Shown piece by piece: positions 1 through 12,540 of a stretch of 64,000 bases of DNA. The DNA comes from Morinoia aosen (taxonomy: Eukaryota > Arthropoda > Malacostraca > Amphipoda > Talitridae), in contig CM059566.1 in the NCBI GenBank assembly GCA_030386875.1, forward strand, positions 36,802,068 to 36,866,067, given 5' to 3'. The notes below the pieces were generated by a model that saw only the letters and a program-made list of their open reading frames with translations, was not told the DNA's origin and did not search any database. A program made the translations under genes and the position numbers. Within the stretch, counting starts at the first letter, position 1. Each line of letters opens with the position of its first letter.

Positions 1-802
1 ATTGAAATCGTAATTTTGGAAGTTGACCAAAGGCATAGCAAAATACTCGTCTACATTCAGAAGTTGAAGAAGGCTCGTTTTATAACCGGAATAAGCTCCT
101 CCGCATGCGTATCAAGAGAAGGGTTCAGTATACTCAGGATCCAGGAGCGTGCCCGGGATGCGGCAATAAGCACATCTCTCAGGCTGGAACAATAAAGACA
201 GCTTATCGCACGGACAAACACGTTGAGTGGCAACGGCTGCAATATAGCGACCCACAGATTCATTATTTCAAGGCCCAGCCCACACAGCAGCGACTTAGGA
301 AGACTACACAAATACGAGGAGATGAACTACTATGAATTAAAGCATGTTCGCTAATTTTACTGAAGAAATATCATCGAAGAAAAAAAAAGGAAAAATGAAA
401 CTACAGTAACGAATCTACTGAACTCTCAGTACGTTTGACACATATTATTAGCCGCAACCAATGAAAATTAAGTAGTGAAAGCGGCAAAAATGAACGAATG
501 GTGCGACAATGATAAAAAAGAATATTCGAAAGAAAGCCATCGCATGGCGCATCCTGAAAAATAAGCGCCAGCTCCGCATAAAAGATGATATTCCGGAACA
601 GCAGAACTGGCAGCTGCCCAACGCCGGACGATGAAAAATGATCCAAGCTTAAAGAAATTACACGCGGATTGCCTGAACAGTATCAACATATTTGAATATT
701 AAAGACTCAACGACTCTCAGATTTTACTAGTTTACGAGGGTAAAATAGCTCGAAAAAATTGAGGAGACAAAGACGCATCCCTCAAAAATTACTATTATCA
801 TT
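1..802. other. Intron or intergenic, no recognised feature
   Basis: AT-rich DNA with short open frames only (for example plus 105-335 and minus 401-646). None shows a domain or a codon pattern like the RhoGEF2 exons. Probably the large downstream intron of RhoGEF2. Confidence 0.5.
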
Positions 803-1112
803 ACATTAGTTTAAGACTCCCTAGCCTCAGTAAAGGTAACCCCAATAGAGCGAAGACATAAAGATAAAGGAGTTAGTTAAAGCCTCTAACTTCGACAGCA
901 GCGTTCCAGAAAGAGAGAAAGAATGAAGGCACCATTTATTACGAAGTCAAGGGAATGCGGAATCTATGCACAAAATGTGTTCCCAACGCAAAATCCACTG
1001 TGCATAGAAACAGTAAATTGATAGGAAAGGTTCAGAAACAAAATAAAAATTGAAAATAAAAGTAGAAGGTACTGAAAACTGGGCAGCAGTGAAAAGTCCC
1101 TAATAAAACAAA
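803..1112 (+). repeat. R370 repeat, fragment (5' and middle parts)
   Basis: Two pieces of the R370 family: a start piece at 803-845 (TTTAAGACTCCCTAGCCTCA) and 868-1112 with the conserved GCGTTCCAGAAAGAGAG, CTATGCACAA...TGTGCATAG hairpin and the TGAAAACTGGGCAGCAGTGA block. The 3' third is missing; another R370 copy begins immediately after. Confidence 0.7.
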
Positions 1113-1480
1113 ATGATTGATCGATTATAATTTAGTTTCAGCCTACCTTACCACAACAAAGATGTTTAAAGAGGGGATGGATGAAGGCCCCATTAAGTAC
1201 CGAGTAGAGGGAACGTGGAATCTATGCATAAGGTGTGGCTCAACATCCTGCGCATAGAAACAGTAAGATTAAGTAAGTTAAGAAGGAAGTTTGTGAAACT
1301 AGAGAAAAGTTGAAGAAGAAATTGGTTGGTGCAGAAAACCAGACAGCAGTGAACCGAAAATCAATGGTTTGTAACAAAAACCGTTCTCTTTTTAAACAGT
1401 ACGGCCTACCTACCAGCTAGGGACCCCACATTTTTTCTTCTCGGAGAACTTATTTCTTATATATACAACAGCATCGACCA
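1113..1480 (+). repeat. R370 repeat, near full length
   Basis: Starts GATTGATCGATTATAATTTAG and carries the family landmarks in order: ACCACAACAAAGATG, GGAATCTATGCATAAGG hairpin of the long-loop type, CAGACAGCAGTGAACCGAAA, GGCCTACCTACC. The 3' hairpins are decayed. Head-to-tail behind a truncated copy, which suggests insertion next to or into it. Confidence 0.8.
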
Positions 1481-2392
1481 CGAGGGGAATACAGAAGAAA
1501 GATTTTCATTGAAGCTGCGACACTAAACGTGAGTCAAGGCAAACATTAATAAAGGCATCTACAGCTTGACTATGATGATGAAAAACAACGTGCAGCATTG
1601 ATGAAAAGAACGCGAATACTGGAAGGAACAATTTAAAGAACATCACATTCAGACTTTGTGCTTGAATGAAGTTAGCGGTTGATAAGTTTGAAATCACACA
1701 CACCTCAGTGTATTTGTTACAGTTTTCAGGATAATTTTCTTTAAGCAGAAGCGCTCACTGCTTTCAAAGTGTATAACGATAATAAAATCCCCAGACTGAG
1801 CCTAGAAAATGTGGGAGACGTAAACTCCAACGGCTGAGGAAGAAAATCGGGAAGTGCAGGTCTAGAGACTGGCACAAAACCACCAATCAATTCTAAGGCC
1901 GTCTGAGCAGCCCTGGAAGCACAGCGGCGCCTAGCAGGCTATGGTCCACTTTTTAAACAAACAACGCAAAATTGGCCGACGAGAAAATAAAGGCTTCGAG
2001 CTGTGACAATCTCCACCAGGCTAGCATTGTGTAAGCTAAATGTCTGCTAGTACAGCGTGTGTGTGCTAAATGTAAGCTGGGGTCACCAAATCACTCTTTT
2101 CTTCCTCTTCAATAAGTATCGAAAGCGGCCAAGCTCATTGCAAGTTTCCTTCCGCTAAAATTAATATTTAAACACTCTTATAGAAATTTAACTCTTTTTT
2201 AGCTTGTTTGCTTGTCAAAGTCAACACTTTACTATTTAGCAACAATGTAAATTCAACACCCTACTTTTTGTAAAGGATAAAACAACATTAACAATTTCCG
2301 CACGCTCTAATGTTGATACAATCGGATACAAATATCTATCTTGCAAATAATATTTCATAAAAACTCTCCAAGTTCAACATAATTCGTTCCTC
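1481..2392. other. No recognised feature
   Basis: AT-rich DNA with one modest GC stretch (1860-1930). Nothing with coding or RNA character was seen. Confidence 0.4.
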
Positions 2393-2775
2393 AATAGGTC
2401 CCCTCAGGAGGCATAGGATACGCACTAGGTTTAGGTTAGCTAAGTATACGTATCTTATGCCATGGGAACTGGCGCACCCAGAGGAGATACTGTTCGGTTA
2501 CCTCAGCTAAAGACAGGCCTTCGGGACTTGTCTATCGCGCCTATTTAGCTCCCCTAACTTTCCATGCTTTCTTCGATATCACTCCTTTGTCATTTCTTCT
2601 TCTTCTTCTTCTTCTTCCTTAATAACAGTCTTTTGGCTCCTCAAGGTCTTCTATCCAGGAACAGACCCACAGTAAAGAGTCCCTATTTTCTAAAGTCCCA
2701 CACTTAAGTGGTCCCTTTTTCTAGTTCTGGTCAGCTTGCCTTCGTTGAGGCTAGGGAGCCATCAACTAACTAACA
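2393..2775 (-). repeat. Divergent R370-related element, minus orientation
   Basis: Read on the minus strand it begins TTAGTTAGTTGATGGCTCCC, then TAGCCTCAACGAAGG, and ends CTGGGTGCGCCAGTTCCCAT...CTCCTGAGGGGACC. These ends match R370 (TTAGTTTAAGCCTCCCTAAC and GGGAGCGCTAATTCCCATAG...CCCCTGAGGGG), but the middle differs and includes a (GAA)n run. It is the only clear member lying on the minus strand. Confidence 0.55.
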
Positions 2776-3296
2776 TAATATTAATAAAACTTCACGCTAG
2801 GTTCAGCTGTCTCTTCCTACTTCAAACCCATGAACTTGGCCCATGAACACTACATAGTGAATGTAGCACCTGGTTTTTCAAGTGAAAACAACTTACTTTG
2901 GTTGAAGTTTATTTATACTTATTGAAAATCATACCAAAATTATTCTAACACATAACTGGAATAGAAACATGAAAGAACACACGATCAAAGCATTCAGAAT
3001 GAATATTCCATTTCAACAAAAAGAAAGCCTACCTTACTCTCAGCTCGTGCCTTCACATTTTCCCCCAGGTAGTGCTAATTCTCAAGGATCTAAGAAAAGA
3101 ATTCACTTATATTAATACACGAACATGTTATTACCAGAGAAAATTTTTCAAAGAATCGTCACGTTGATTCTGCGTTTTTATTGGGGACATCAATCGCTCA
3201 TATCGTTACATATTCATTACTGACCCTGCGAGAGCGGCTCTTACCAAGGAACAAGCGCACAATTTCGTTCGATGCAGACTGACTTTCTGGCATTAT
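2776..3296. other. No recognised feature
   Basis: AT-rich spacer between two R370-type repeats; no open frame or repeat recognised. Confidence 0.4.
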
Positions 3297-3645
3297 AGAT
3301 TAGGTTAAAGTTTTAAGCCTCACAAACCGGAGCAAAGCCGTTCCAAAAAGAGGAAGGAGGATGGCACAATTTAGTTTAGACTTGACAGAACGCAGAATCC
3401 ATGCACTAAATGCATAGAAAAAATAGGTTGCGAAAGAAGTTAATGAAATAAGATAAAAAATTGAAGAAGCAGGTGATGAAAAACAGGACAGTAGTCAACC
3501 GAAAAAAGACGGTCCCTAAAACAACAAATAAACTATTCAATTTTAACGAAAGGCATGCCTACCGAACCTTTAGCTAGGGACCTCACACATTCCCCTGAGA
3601 GTGCAAATTCCCACAGATACAGTAGTTGTATCCCCCTGAGAAGTT
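3297..3645 (+). repeat. R370 repeat, full length, short-loop type
   Basis: TAGATTAGGTTAAAGTTTTA start, AGCCTCACAAACCGG, short hairpin (CATGCACTAAATGCATAG), CAGGACAGTAGTCAACCGAA, AGGCATGCCTACC and the 3' end GATACAGTAGTTGTATCCCC. The central loop lacks the about 20-nt insert present in long-loop copies. Confidence 0.8.
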
Positions 3646-6175
3646 CCGGTATTGTAATAGAAATTCATTTGTATTTATGTAAACTACAGTTATACTTGCA
3701 ACTTTATTACTTAAAGCGAGGGACAAATGTAAACACATGAAAGACCTAGATTTAGCTTCATCGTAACTGCAACACATCATTTCCACACCAATCATCACTA
3801 ATTTTTTCTTCTAAGTTTACATAATAGAAAAATATAGCTGTAACTAGAAGAACAAAAACAGGAATGAAAAGCTGTGCAGGTTCTTCGTCGATAATTAAAT
3901 CCTCGACAATGGAAAGCATTCAATAGTATGCCCTATTATCGCGAGTACCAGGGTGTTTAGAGCGTTATCACTACGGATGAACAATACACGGCAGTCTAAC
4001 TCGTGCACTAGAGGCGAGGGATACCACCAACCCTGAACACTCAAACTAACGTCCATTTTCGCAGGAAGTTCACATATCAAACCGAAAACTTTAGACGAAA
4101 AACTCTCTGAGAATGAAAACAAAACTTGAGGCAAAAAAAGCGAGAAAGTCGAGCCATACTTATTGATAGCGCGAGACTTTTTCCTCAACAACTGCACCTC
4201 GTTCGTCGATTTCTGAACCAAAGAGTTTAAAAAAATACCAGGTCCGCTGGTTTCTTGAAGAACATTCTCAACAATTAGACGGTTCTCCGTTATCACTCAG
4301 GAGATATAGGAACATCTATAACATGATTATGTTGACACAACACTGTCAAAAATAGGACCATGTTTACACACTTTTTCAAAAGTAGAAACTTGTGTTGACA
4401 AGTTGTTTGAGCAACATCTCAAAAATAGTCCACGTCTGTACGTCCTCAAGAGAGACTGCATTTCTACCAACCAGAGCGAGAATATTCACAAATCAGGCCG
4501 GGATAGTAACCGAAAGTTGGGGCCACTTAGAGCACTCTTAACTCGGAGGGGACGGGAGCGCGTATCCTACGTATGCGGCCCGCAGGCCACGCTGCATTTG
4601 GCGGCAGCAGCAGCGAGTGCAGCACACACACACAGCCCAGAGGACGAGGAGATTACCAGTAATTACACAATTAAGGGGGATATAAGTGGCACGGCAGAAC
4701 ACGGGGGAGCGCACAGGACGGCGCACGTGCGGCAGCAACAGCTGGTCGAGCACTGCTGCCGTGCCACTCGGTGCCCGGCCCGTGCACGCCCGCGTACCCT
4801 CGCCGCCGCCGCCGCGCGTAACACATGCACGCCAGCGTACGCTCCTCGAGTGTACTCGTCCACAACGCGTATTCCAGAGTCATCATTTGTTGGCAAAGGC
4901 AAAATAATTGAATTGCTTGTGCACCTTGGATTCTAGCCTCAGAATATGGAGCAATCACTGCCTACTTCGTGAAGTCCCAATCATTTCTCGCAAAGCACCG
5001 CAATATAATCCGACATTTTAACACTTATCTATTGAATACCAAAACCTTATAGAAATAGGGCTAAAAGAGAACCAACTCAATTTTCAGTTTCCTATATGTA
5101 TCGAAACTGTGATTGGATACATTTTTTTTTAAATGGACAGCCCGTTTATTGTCAGAAAGCCTTCCATACTAAAAACGAAGGCCCTATCTCATGGCAAACC
5201 GAATCAAGCAAATCTAGTTTCACTATCAAGAACTGATCGACGCACATGATTAACGGTACATGAAGGTATTTGCCATGATTGCATCAATGAACAATTCTCG
5301 CATAAATAGAGATAGGGAATGAAACGCCTCTTGAAAAGGATCATTCAACATAGAATCCTTACACTGTCTCATCAACTCACCAGTACGGATAAGTATGGAT
5401 GTATAGGTAAGATCGATTTTTTCAGATTAGCTCTCTGAACACTAACGAAATTAACAGCTCAATTTACGAAGGAAAAGTCGCCTGAACGACTCAAATACGA
5501 AAGAGGCGACGACAAATGCTGTATTTTTCCAATGCAGAACATCACAGCCAAGAACAAGCAAAACACAAGAGATGCTGGATATTTTTCCTCGCCATTCTAC
5601 CCACCTGAAACTTCACCGACACTTAATGAGATCAACATTTTCAGAGGCACGTTTATTTTCTGGCACGACAGGCGTGCAGCAGTCACAAGCCTGTAGTGCA
5701 ACACACGTGTAATTTCATGCAACGGTGTAGAAGTGAAACAGAAATTGAACACAGATGTGAGAACCAATACACTAAAATGAACACTGCGACCCAAGAGGGT
5801 CTTCGCAATAATTCCGTATGCTACAGAGTAACTGAGAAGACAGAAAGAATGAGACTTCAGTTCGTCAACACCAGGATTTTGTGGAGCGGCTCTACATATA
5901 TGCACGGGAAAACGTCACCGTCGAGAACTTTTTGCCTGTGCTGAAAGATACAATCAAACAGCTCCATTCTTTTTTGACAGAAGTGAGCTCAAGGAATTTT
6001 TCCAAGGCCGAGACAACAGCCAACTAAAAAAAAATCCTGGGGCCGGCGTTAGGAGATAAGAAAATTGCAAGCAATGGGAAGGACAACCGGATATCGCACC
6101 AGAGAACCGGCAAATTCATCAAAATCGGTTATGTTAATCATGTGACAATAATTGGGATAATTCAATGTAAATTAC
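3646..6175. other. Noncoding stretch with a CpG-rich patch; one unknown 133-codon frame
   Basis: Mostly AT-rich. A minus-strand frame at 3895-4296 stays open for 133 codons (includes GWWYPSPLVHELDC); no family recognised and codon use is not distinctly host-like. A GC- and CpG-rich patch at about 4550-4860 has a long plus-strand open frame rich in Ala, His and Arg codons, probably a consequence of base composition. It could be a promoter-type island. Confidence 0.35.
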
Positions 6176-6432
6176 ATCAGATGCATTAGTTTGAGCCGTC
6201 TCTAACCACAAAACGGTATTCCATGGAAAGGAAGACATTATTTCGCATAGAATTAAAGAAAAAGAGCATCAATGATATAACTCATAAGTGTGTTCTCACA
6301 GAAGATTCACGACGTATAGAAACAGCAAGTTAAGAGGAAAGTATGTTTAACAAGATGAGAGTTATCGAAGAGAGAAATAGGTACTGAAAAAAAGGACAGC
6401 AAAGAACTCAAATGAGATGGTTTGCTTAACAC
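6176..6432 (+). repeat. R370 repeat, 3'-truncated
   Basis: Has TTAGTTTGAGCCGTCTCTAA, ACCACAAAACGG, the hairpin arms around TGTGTTCTCACAGAAG, CAGCAAGTTAAGAGGAAAGT and GGACAGCAAAGAACTCAA; lost the terminal triple hairpin. Strongly diverged. Confidence 0.65.
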
Positions 6433-6649
6433 GCTCCCCGCATATGTATAACAATAGGTAAATTGCTCCGGTATAAACGAATAATAACTTCATCCGTTTC
6501 GCGACGTTTTTGAAAACCACTTATCACACGAGAAGAAATATCGTAGAAACGTTTTTTATTTTTGTTTGGAAGGAATAAAATGTATTCGAGCAGAAAAGTC
6601 AATTTCCCAATTCTGCTGCTTACAACCTAACCAAACTGTTAACAAACAA

Positions 6650-6706
6650 TACAAAGGGAAGAAATTTGGGGAAGCAATTAATAAGGGGGGGAAATATTAC
6701 AGATTT
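6650..6706 (+). repeat. Short dispersed block shared with 23386-23442
   Basis: AAGGGAAGAAATTTGGGGAA followed by GCAATTA and an A/G-rich tail with ATATTACAGA recurs almost unchanged 17 kb away. Two copies only; family unknown. Confidence 0.5.
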
Positions 6707-6889
6707 AAACAAAAATAAAGCCTACATAACCTCTAACTCGAGAAGTCAAAGAAGGTTAGAGAAGTCCTCACTGAGAGCGTTATCTCCGAAGAAAACAACA
6801 GATGGAAACCCCAGAGAGTATATTGTGCTTGACGAGCATTATGCCTGAACAAACGTGAGAAAATGAGCTAAATGCACTAAAAACAAAGA

Positions 6890-7192
6890 TTAGAATAAAT
6901 TTTAATTTAATCCTCTCTAACCGCAACAAAGGCGTTCCTAAAAGAGGAAGGCACTATTTAGTATGGACTCAAAGGAGCGCGGAATCTATGCACAAGGTGC
7001 ATAGAAACAGTGTGGTGAAAAAGAACTTTATAAAACAAGATAAAATACGAAGGAGAAAGGAGTAAGTGCTGAAAAAACACAACAGCAGTGAATTTAAAAA
7101 AGAAGTCCGCAACAAAACAAAAAGCATATTTTTCAACATAAGGCATAAACGCTAGACCCCCTTGGGAGTGCCAAGTCCCATAGATATCTCCA
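6890..7192 (+). repeat. R370 repeat, short-loop type
   Basis: TCTCTAACCGCAACAAAGGC, GCGTTCCTAAAAGAGGAAGG, short hairpin CTATGCACAAGGTGCATAG, CACAACAGCAGTGAA and 3' GGGAGTGCCAAGTCCCATAG. The last two 3' hairpins are eroded. Confidence 0.78.
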
Positions 7193-7964
7193 ACATACAT
7201 CAAGATACTAAACAACCTACGGATGGCGAGCTCGAGAGTCAAAGTAAGAAGGAATTCATAATCCGGAGTACACAAGCAAATGAGAGATGAGAGAGACTCA
7301 GACTTGCTAACTCCGTCCATCACAACAGATGTAACTCTAGCCAAGTTTTGTTACGCCACAACACTGCAAAATTGTCGGCATTACTATATATATCGAACTT
7401 CTACGCTAGACTAACGAAATTTGCTATAAATTTCCGATAAATACGATATTGTTAGAGAAAAATTGTTTAACAACAGTCATATGGGAATAAGATAAGACTA
7501 ACGATTCAAGTTCTTGACTGCATATTATTCACAAATTACTTGAAGAAACCCCTGATTGGAATTAAGGCTGTAATGCAAACGAACTTCAACTGTCCAAATT
7601 GAAAATTTAAATATTTACCTTAATTACTTAGAATAGTTGAAATACACTAGACAATCGGAAGTATGATTCCACAAATTGAACTGAATCTCATCAATAATTT
7701 GATCAACCGAGTAGACACTACTTGTGCAAGTTAATTCTCAGTTCTGAATAGTTTAGTTACCATTTCTTTTCTAATTAAGATACGATTTCAGAAAATATTA
7801 CTCCTTTAGAGTAAAACAAGATTCGTTTGGACAGCAAACAGGTAATAAAAGGCTTTTTGTAATCACGCGTGCTTTCATCCTTATCTTAAGATTCGGCGCT
7901 TATTTTCTATTCATGTCCTCTGAACATCGTTGCTCATCACATGAACATTTTCACAAGAAATTTT

Positions 7965-8038
7965 AGGTCGTCCTCATAGTCTGTGTGGGGAAACACTGGA
8001 ACACGTTTCGCAGCCCCGCGTCGCACGCAAGGGAACTG
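7965..8038 (+). pseudogene. Possible remnant of a non-LTR retrotransposon C-terminal zinc knuckle
   Basis: In one plus frame the bases read PHSLCGETLEHV, and one base out of frame PASHARELYERC. Together these resemble the C-x2-C-G...LEH-x(4-5)-C-P tail of R1/Jockey-type LINE proteins, broken by a frameshift. The match is short, so this is only a suggestion. Confidence 0.22.
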
Positions 8039-8897
8039 TACGAGAGATGCCGGAACGCGACGACTTGATGCAAGGTTTCTCCCACATTCTCACGCCGTCA
8101 GCCACAGGCGTCATCTCATCACAATGACCACGCGGTCTCTCCATAGGAATCTGGTACGCACTTGTTAAGGATTTAAACTCATCTCTAGACTGGATCTAAA
8201 GGAACAAATTGAATTATTTCTGTAAAGCAGGTTAGAATTATTTCTGTACGACAGGTTAGAGTTCTTTTCGGAGACAGTCAAAAAACAGTTAACGTTGCCT
8301 TGACGGAGATCAGACGCTAAAGACATCGAGTGCTCTTCCAGTCTAGCGCTATACGCTGAAAAAGTAACGCTAAAAGCCTTGCAATCATGGAATAACTAAA
8401 CGATTAACTAGCGACATGTGAGGCGCCTTTCTAGTCGTACGGAATGCTGAGATTAAAAAAAGGCTTTCATACTTATGAATATTTTAAAAGTATTTCGGGT
8501 AAAAGATCCGCTAAATATCGAAAAACAATGCAATTCATATATTTTTAACGCTAAAGAACTTTGATATCAACTTAAAAAATGCCAAACTTTAAATAGAAGT
8601 TCTACGCTGCACCGACTATTTATTCGTATATTATTCTACCATCAAAAAACACATAAACGATAGACATAACATACCTCAAGCCGAGGTTTAATATAAATTA
8701 TGAAGCGACCAGCCAAGAAGCACGATACCGAAAAAGTGGACGCACTTAACTAAAAAAACTTCCAATGCAGTGTTTCGAGTCCTGTAGAAGAAGAAATCAG
8801 AGCGACCACGAAGCACAAACAAGAAAAAACGACGGCGCCTGGGGCTTCCAATAGAAAATGACGTGTTTTGCTGAGTCCTAACAGAAATGAAACCAAA

Positions 8898-9059
8898 ATG
8901 GAGAAAGACGAGTTCAAGCTGGCGTCGGAGAACCGCAAGAAGAGCAACAAGAGCGGCGGCGGACGGACGCAATGCACGGTCCGAAAACTGAGGGCCGGTA
9001 TCGAGCGTTGCTGCCAGGACTGCCCGCAGCTCGTTACCTGCAACGACAGCTCTAATTAA
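8898..9059 (+). CDS. Short unrecognised open frame with host-like GC-rich codons
   Basis: From ATG at 8898 to TAA at 9057-9059: MEKDEFKLASENRKKSNKSG, then GGRTQCTVRKLRAGIERCCQ and DCPQLVTCNDSSN. Codon choice (GAG, AAG, CTG, AAC, GGC) is like the RhoGEF2 exons and unlike its AT-rich surroundings. CTGAGTCCTAACAG just upstream looks like a branch point with acceptor, so it could be a terminal exon of a plus-strand gene. Six cysteines lie in the second half. No family recognised; may be chance. Confidence 0.25.
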   Translation: MEKDEFKLASENRKKSNKSGGGRTQCTVRKLRAGIERCCQDCPQLVTCNDSSN

Positions 9060-9949
9060 GGGCAGAGACGCACCTGCTCTGCTTCTCATACGCTGCTGCA
9101 CATCGACGCACGCAGCCACAAGCAACTTTGGTTGAATTCCAGGTTTTGAGAACGGAAGCCCTAATGCAAAGCTGAGTAACTTCAATCGTATTAGATTTTA
9201 AAAATGAACCCCTTAATAAGACTTTTGTTGAAAACTGAGATATCAGAAAATTTTACGAACTTACATCCACTAAATTTCAGAGCATCTGTCATCATTTTTT
9301 GATTGCCCATGATATCACAAAATAATTTTGAAGTGCATGGTATTTAAAATACTTCGTGAAGCGTGTACAATCGATAACATTATGAGAGAAATAAAATGTC
9401 CGAAGTACGGGTACAACATTCACCCGTACCTTAATTACTTGAGGAACGCTGAAAGTTACGATAATTGCCAATAGGTACTTCATTCGAGTTGGCCCAACGC
9501 ACAGTCAAGCCCCAAAGAGCAAGACGTTAAAAGGGCAGCATCCTACACGCGAGCAAACAGCGGGCATACGTGCGTACAATTCAGAATCAAGCTGCGCAAT
9601 TCGACACCGAACTTAGCCGCTTACTGGGTCGGTTTGGCTGGGCATAGTAATGATGAGTTTGTCCAGCCTGCTGCTATGATGCTGCGGACGTGAGGGAGCG
9701 ACATAGCCAGCTCGACATCCCAGCAGCATAATTACAAGTCAGACACCTGCTACAACGGAGCGACATGCTCGGATCTGGGCTAAGCATTCCCCACTTCCAA
9801 ACAAGTGCTATTTGAACGTGACAGATGTCATTATCAGTTAGAATGTTCAAGTGTTATGCAATTGTCCTGTTTGTATTTTTGCACTAAAAAATTGTGAACG
9901 CTTTTTTTTACTGATCAAAACGCATATCGAAAGAGGTACTGCAATACAG

Positions 9950-10302
9950 CTGATTGATTGATTATAAGTTAATTTCAGCCTTGCTTACCACAACAAATAT
10001 GTTCGAAGAGAGGAATGATGATGTACCATTCAGTTTGAAGTTTAAGGGACCGCAGAACCTACGTACAAGGAATGTTGTCACAGGATCCCGTACGCATAAA
10101 AGCAGCAAGTTGAGAAGGAAAATTAGGAAACACGAAAAGAAGTTAAAGGTGCTGAAAACAGGACAGTAGTAAAGCGAAACAACATGAAACAAAAACATTT
10201 TATTTTAATAAAAACCAAACCTATTCAACTCTTTGCTCGGGACCTCACTTTTTCCTCTTGGAAGAACTACATCTCATAGATACAATAGTGGCATCCTTTG
10301 AG
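9950..10302 (+). repeat. R370 repeat, full length, long-loop type
   Basis: Starts GATTGATTGATTATAAGTTA; has ACCACAACAAATATG, long-loop hairpin with GTTGTCACAGGATCC, AGCAGCAAGTTGAGAAGGAA, CAGGACAGTAGTAAAGCGAA and GATACAATAG near the 3' end. Confidence 0.8.
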
Positions 10303-12540
10303 AGGAGAAACATGAAAATCACTCAGAAAGAGGTAAAGGTAAATTTTCCACCCAAAATCGATTCTTAGCATTTTTAAAATCGGGTATCAATATGCTTCGA
10401 AACGAAGAACACAATAATCCACACAGCAAAGTCTTTATGGAATCTTGAGCACGAAACCCTTTCAAACCAAACTCGGAAACTTTTCATACTGGCACACTTG
10501 CACATAAAAAAATACGATTTCAGCTGCAACCGAACCCAGCCGTCACTTGTTTGTGAGAATTAGTAGGGAATATTCAACGAGAGCGTCACCTGCGGCAAAG
10601 CCAGTTTTTGCGTGCGTGTACTTTGCACTCCTCCAGTCTACGATGTTAATAACAGTAATTTCAATGCCCAGTAAAAAAATGCAAACTTCTTAGATTGAAA
10701 ACGAATGTGCTAGAAATGTATGCATCGAATGAAGACTAAGAAATGCGCAGTTACATTCGGAAGGTCGCGCTGAAGCTTAAAATGCTGCGAAACTTCATGC
10801 AGTAATTTGCCTGACTGAAAGCACGACATTCATGAGCCGCACCACTTGAAACATTAATTTTTTCGATTTTGATACATTTTCAAAATAGTAAAATATCAAC
10901 AAACTCCATTAGTACAAAAGAGTAAAACAATTACCCCTACAATATAAGAATAAATTAATATCATTAGCACTGGCACGATGCTCAAACTCGAAGAACATAA
11001 GGGACAAATACTAAGAAGCAAGCGATAGAGAGACACCATGCACGCAACCACAAATGAAATTTTCGCGCTGGACAGAGTGCAGATAAGAAAAGAGTAACAA
11101 AACTAAATGATATCCACGAAAGCATAATGAGTTCGTAATGTTTTCAATAGCATGAAAACACTAGTCTAGCTCGATGCAACTTCGAAGGGACCAAGAATAA
11201 GCCAGGTTGGTTAGATAATTTTTGAAGTGTCGTCAGTGAATACAGGGGATGATCGGACCAAGCTTAGAGATGCGATCGATACGGTCGCGTCCGCCAATAT
11301 CAGTCATATCAGGTGATTGTGTAGCGCCGAGCAAATGGCAGATACAAACACTTCATCGCGTCTCCTCAGCAGAATAATAAATGAATACAATTGGAATGCT
11401 TCTGATCAGGATCTTTGTTAGCCATACTTAGAGAGCACACGTGCATGTTTACGAAACGTAGGTAATCTATAATAAAAGCAGCTTTACAACAAGTGCAAAG
11501 AAAAAGACGATATTCAACTTTTCTGCGTCAAACAAGCTTATAGCTAAGCCTCATAATGAGTATTATCAAAAGGGACGAGATACAGTAGGAGGATGCAAAA
11601 TAAAAACATTTTAGACAGTCGGAAAAAAAACCTAACAAATTGAACTATGAAATTATGGCAGAGCATAAAACGTTAAAATTAATAACTGTACAAAAATAAT
11701 CTAAAAAGTACCAACACAGCGACAAAGCTCGAAGAACAACCGCAAAACTACGATTGCGGCAGACAAACCTACACACGGCACGGCGCAAAACAATTCGAGT
11801 GCGAGAAGAGCGCAACAGGGGAGGTAGAGGCGCAGGAAGATGGGGCCCGCGGCGCAGGCGGCGGCGGCGGTGACGGCGACCTTTAAAGGGAAGCTCCTGA
11901 GGGACACAGGGACGCAGCTTAGAGGTGACGTCGTGTGAACGCTCGCCCGACATCACTTTCCGGCTCCAAATGCACGAGAGCAGCGGCAGCCTTATTTCAG
12001 TTCTGGTGTTACAGAAGCGCTGCCTTCCAGTCGCTGCATGCAGCGGGTGCAGGTTAGCAAACGATCTATTGAGCCTGCTACTGGCCACGTGTACCACGAA
12101 GTGATTGTTTAATAAATAACATATATCCTAAGCGGCAACCTTTTCGAGTTTTTTCTTTGAAGGTGAGAAATGGCCCTTCATGAAATGAAGAGCGATTAGA
12201 ATGACGAATATCCATAATTTATACTAATTAGTTGAAGTTGATTTCGAGAACCTTTTTTCAATCGGGAACGTCGCTTACATAATTACACATGGAAATGAAG
12301 TCGAGAATTACAGGCGGTAAAAACATTCAAAGTGTTCAATCTGTTACGCTCCACGCAAAGCAAGCCGCGCTTTTCGAATAATTGTCGATTAAACTCAAAG
12401 GGATTACTCTTGTCGCAATACTTGAATGCAAATGAACAGCTCTTGGTTCAAGTATACTTGTGTTGCGAGGTCTTTCTAGATAAGCACTAATTTTTATTTA
12501 CTTCAGCAAAAGCGGTACTTCGTTTTCGAACATTGACTAA
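10303..12540. other. Noncoding stretch with CpG-rich patch at 11790-12070
   Basis: AT-rich except a CpG island-like segment. Inside it a plus-strand ATG (11840) opens MGPAAQAAAAVTATFKGKLL RDTGTQLRGDVV and reaches a stop after 32 codons; LRG overlaps a GAG|GTGACG donor-like site. Could be an unlinked first exon; no support beyond composition. Confidence 0.25.

Larger units (their letters stand above)
7193..9949. other. Noncoding stretch with two weak coding-like islands
   Basis: AT-rich throughout except 7975-8130 and 8890-9140, which are described separately. Nothing else recognised in this stretch. Confidence 0.4.

Noticed and set aside
4403-4936. 177-codon plus-strand protein
   Set aside because: Composition is that of a CpG patch; no domain, no consistent codon preference beyond GC content, no splice support.
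8688-9185. 165-codon minus frame with a hydrophobic start
   Set aside because: It is the opposite strand of the GC-rich plus-strand frame at 8898-9059 and shows no domain; the plus frame has the better codons.
11645-12097. 150-codon minus frame in the 11.8 kb CpG patch
   Set aside because: Arg/Leu/Pro-rich output expected from GC-rich DNA in any frame; no family resemblance.
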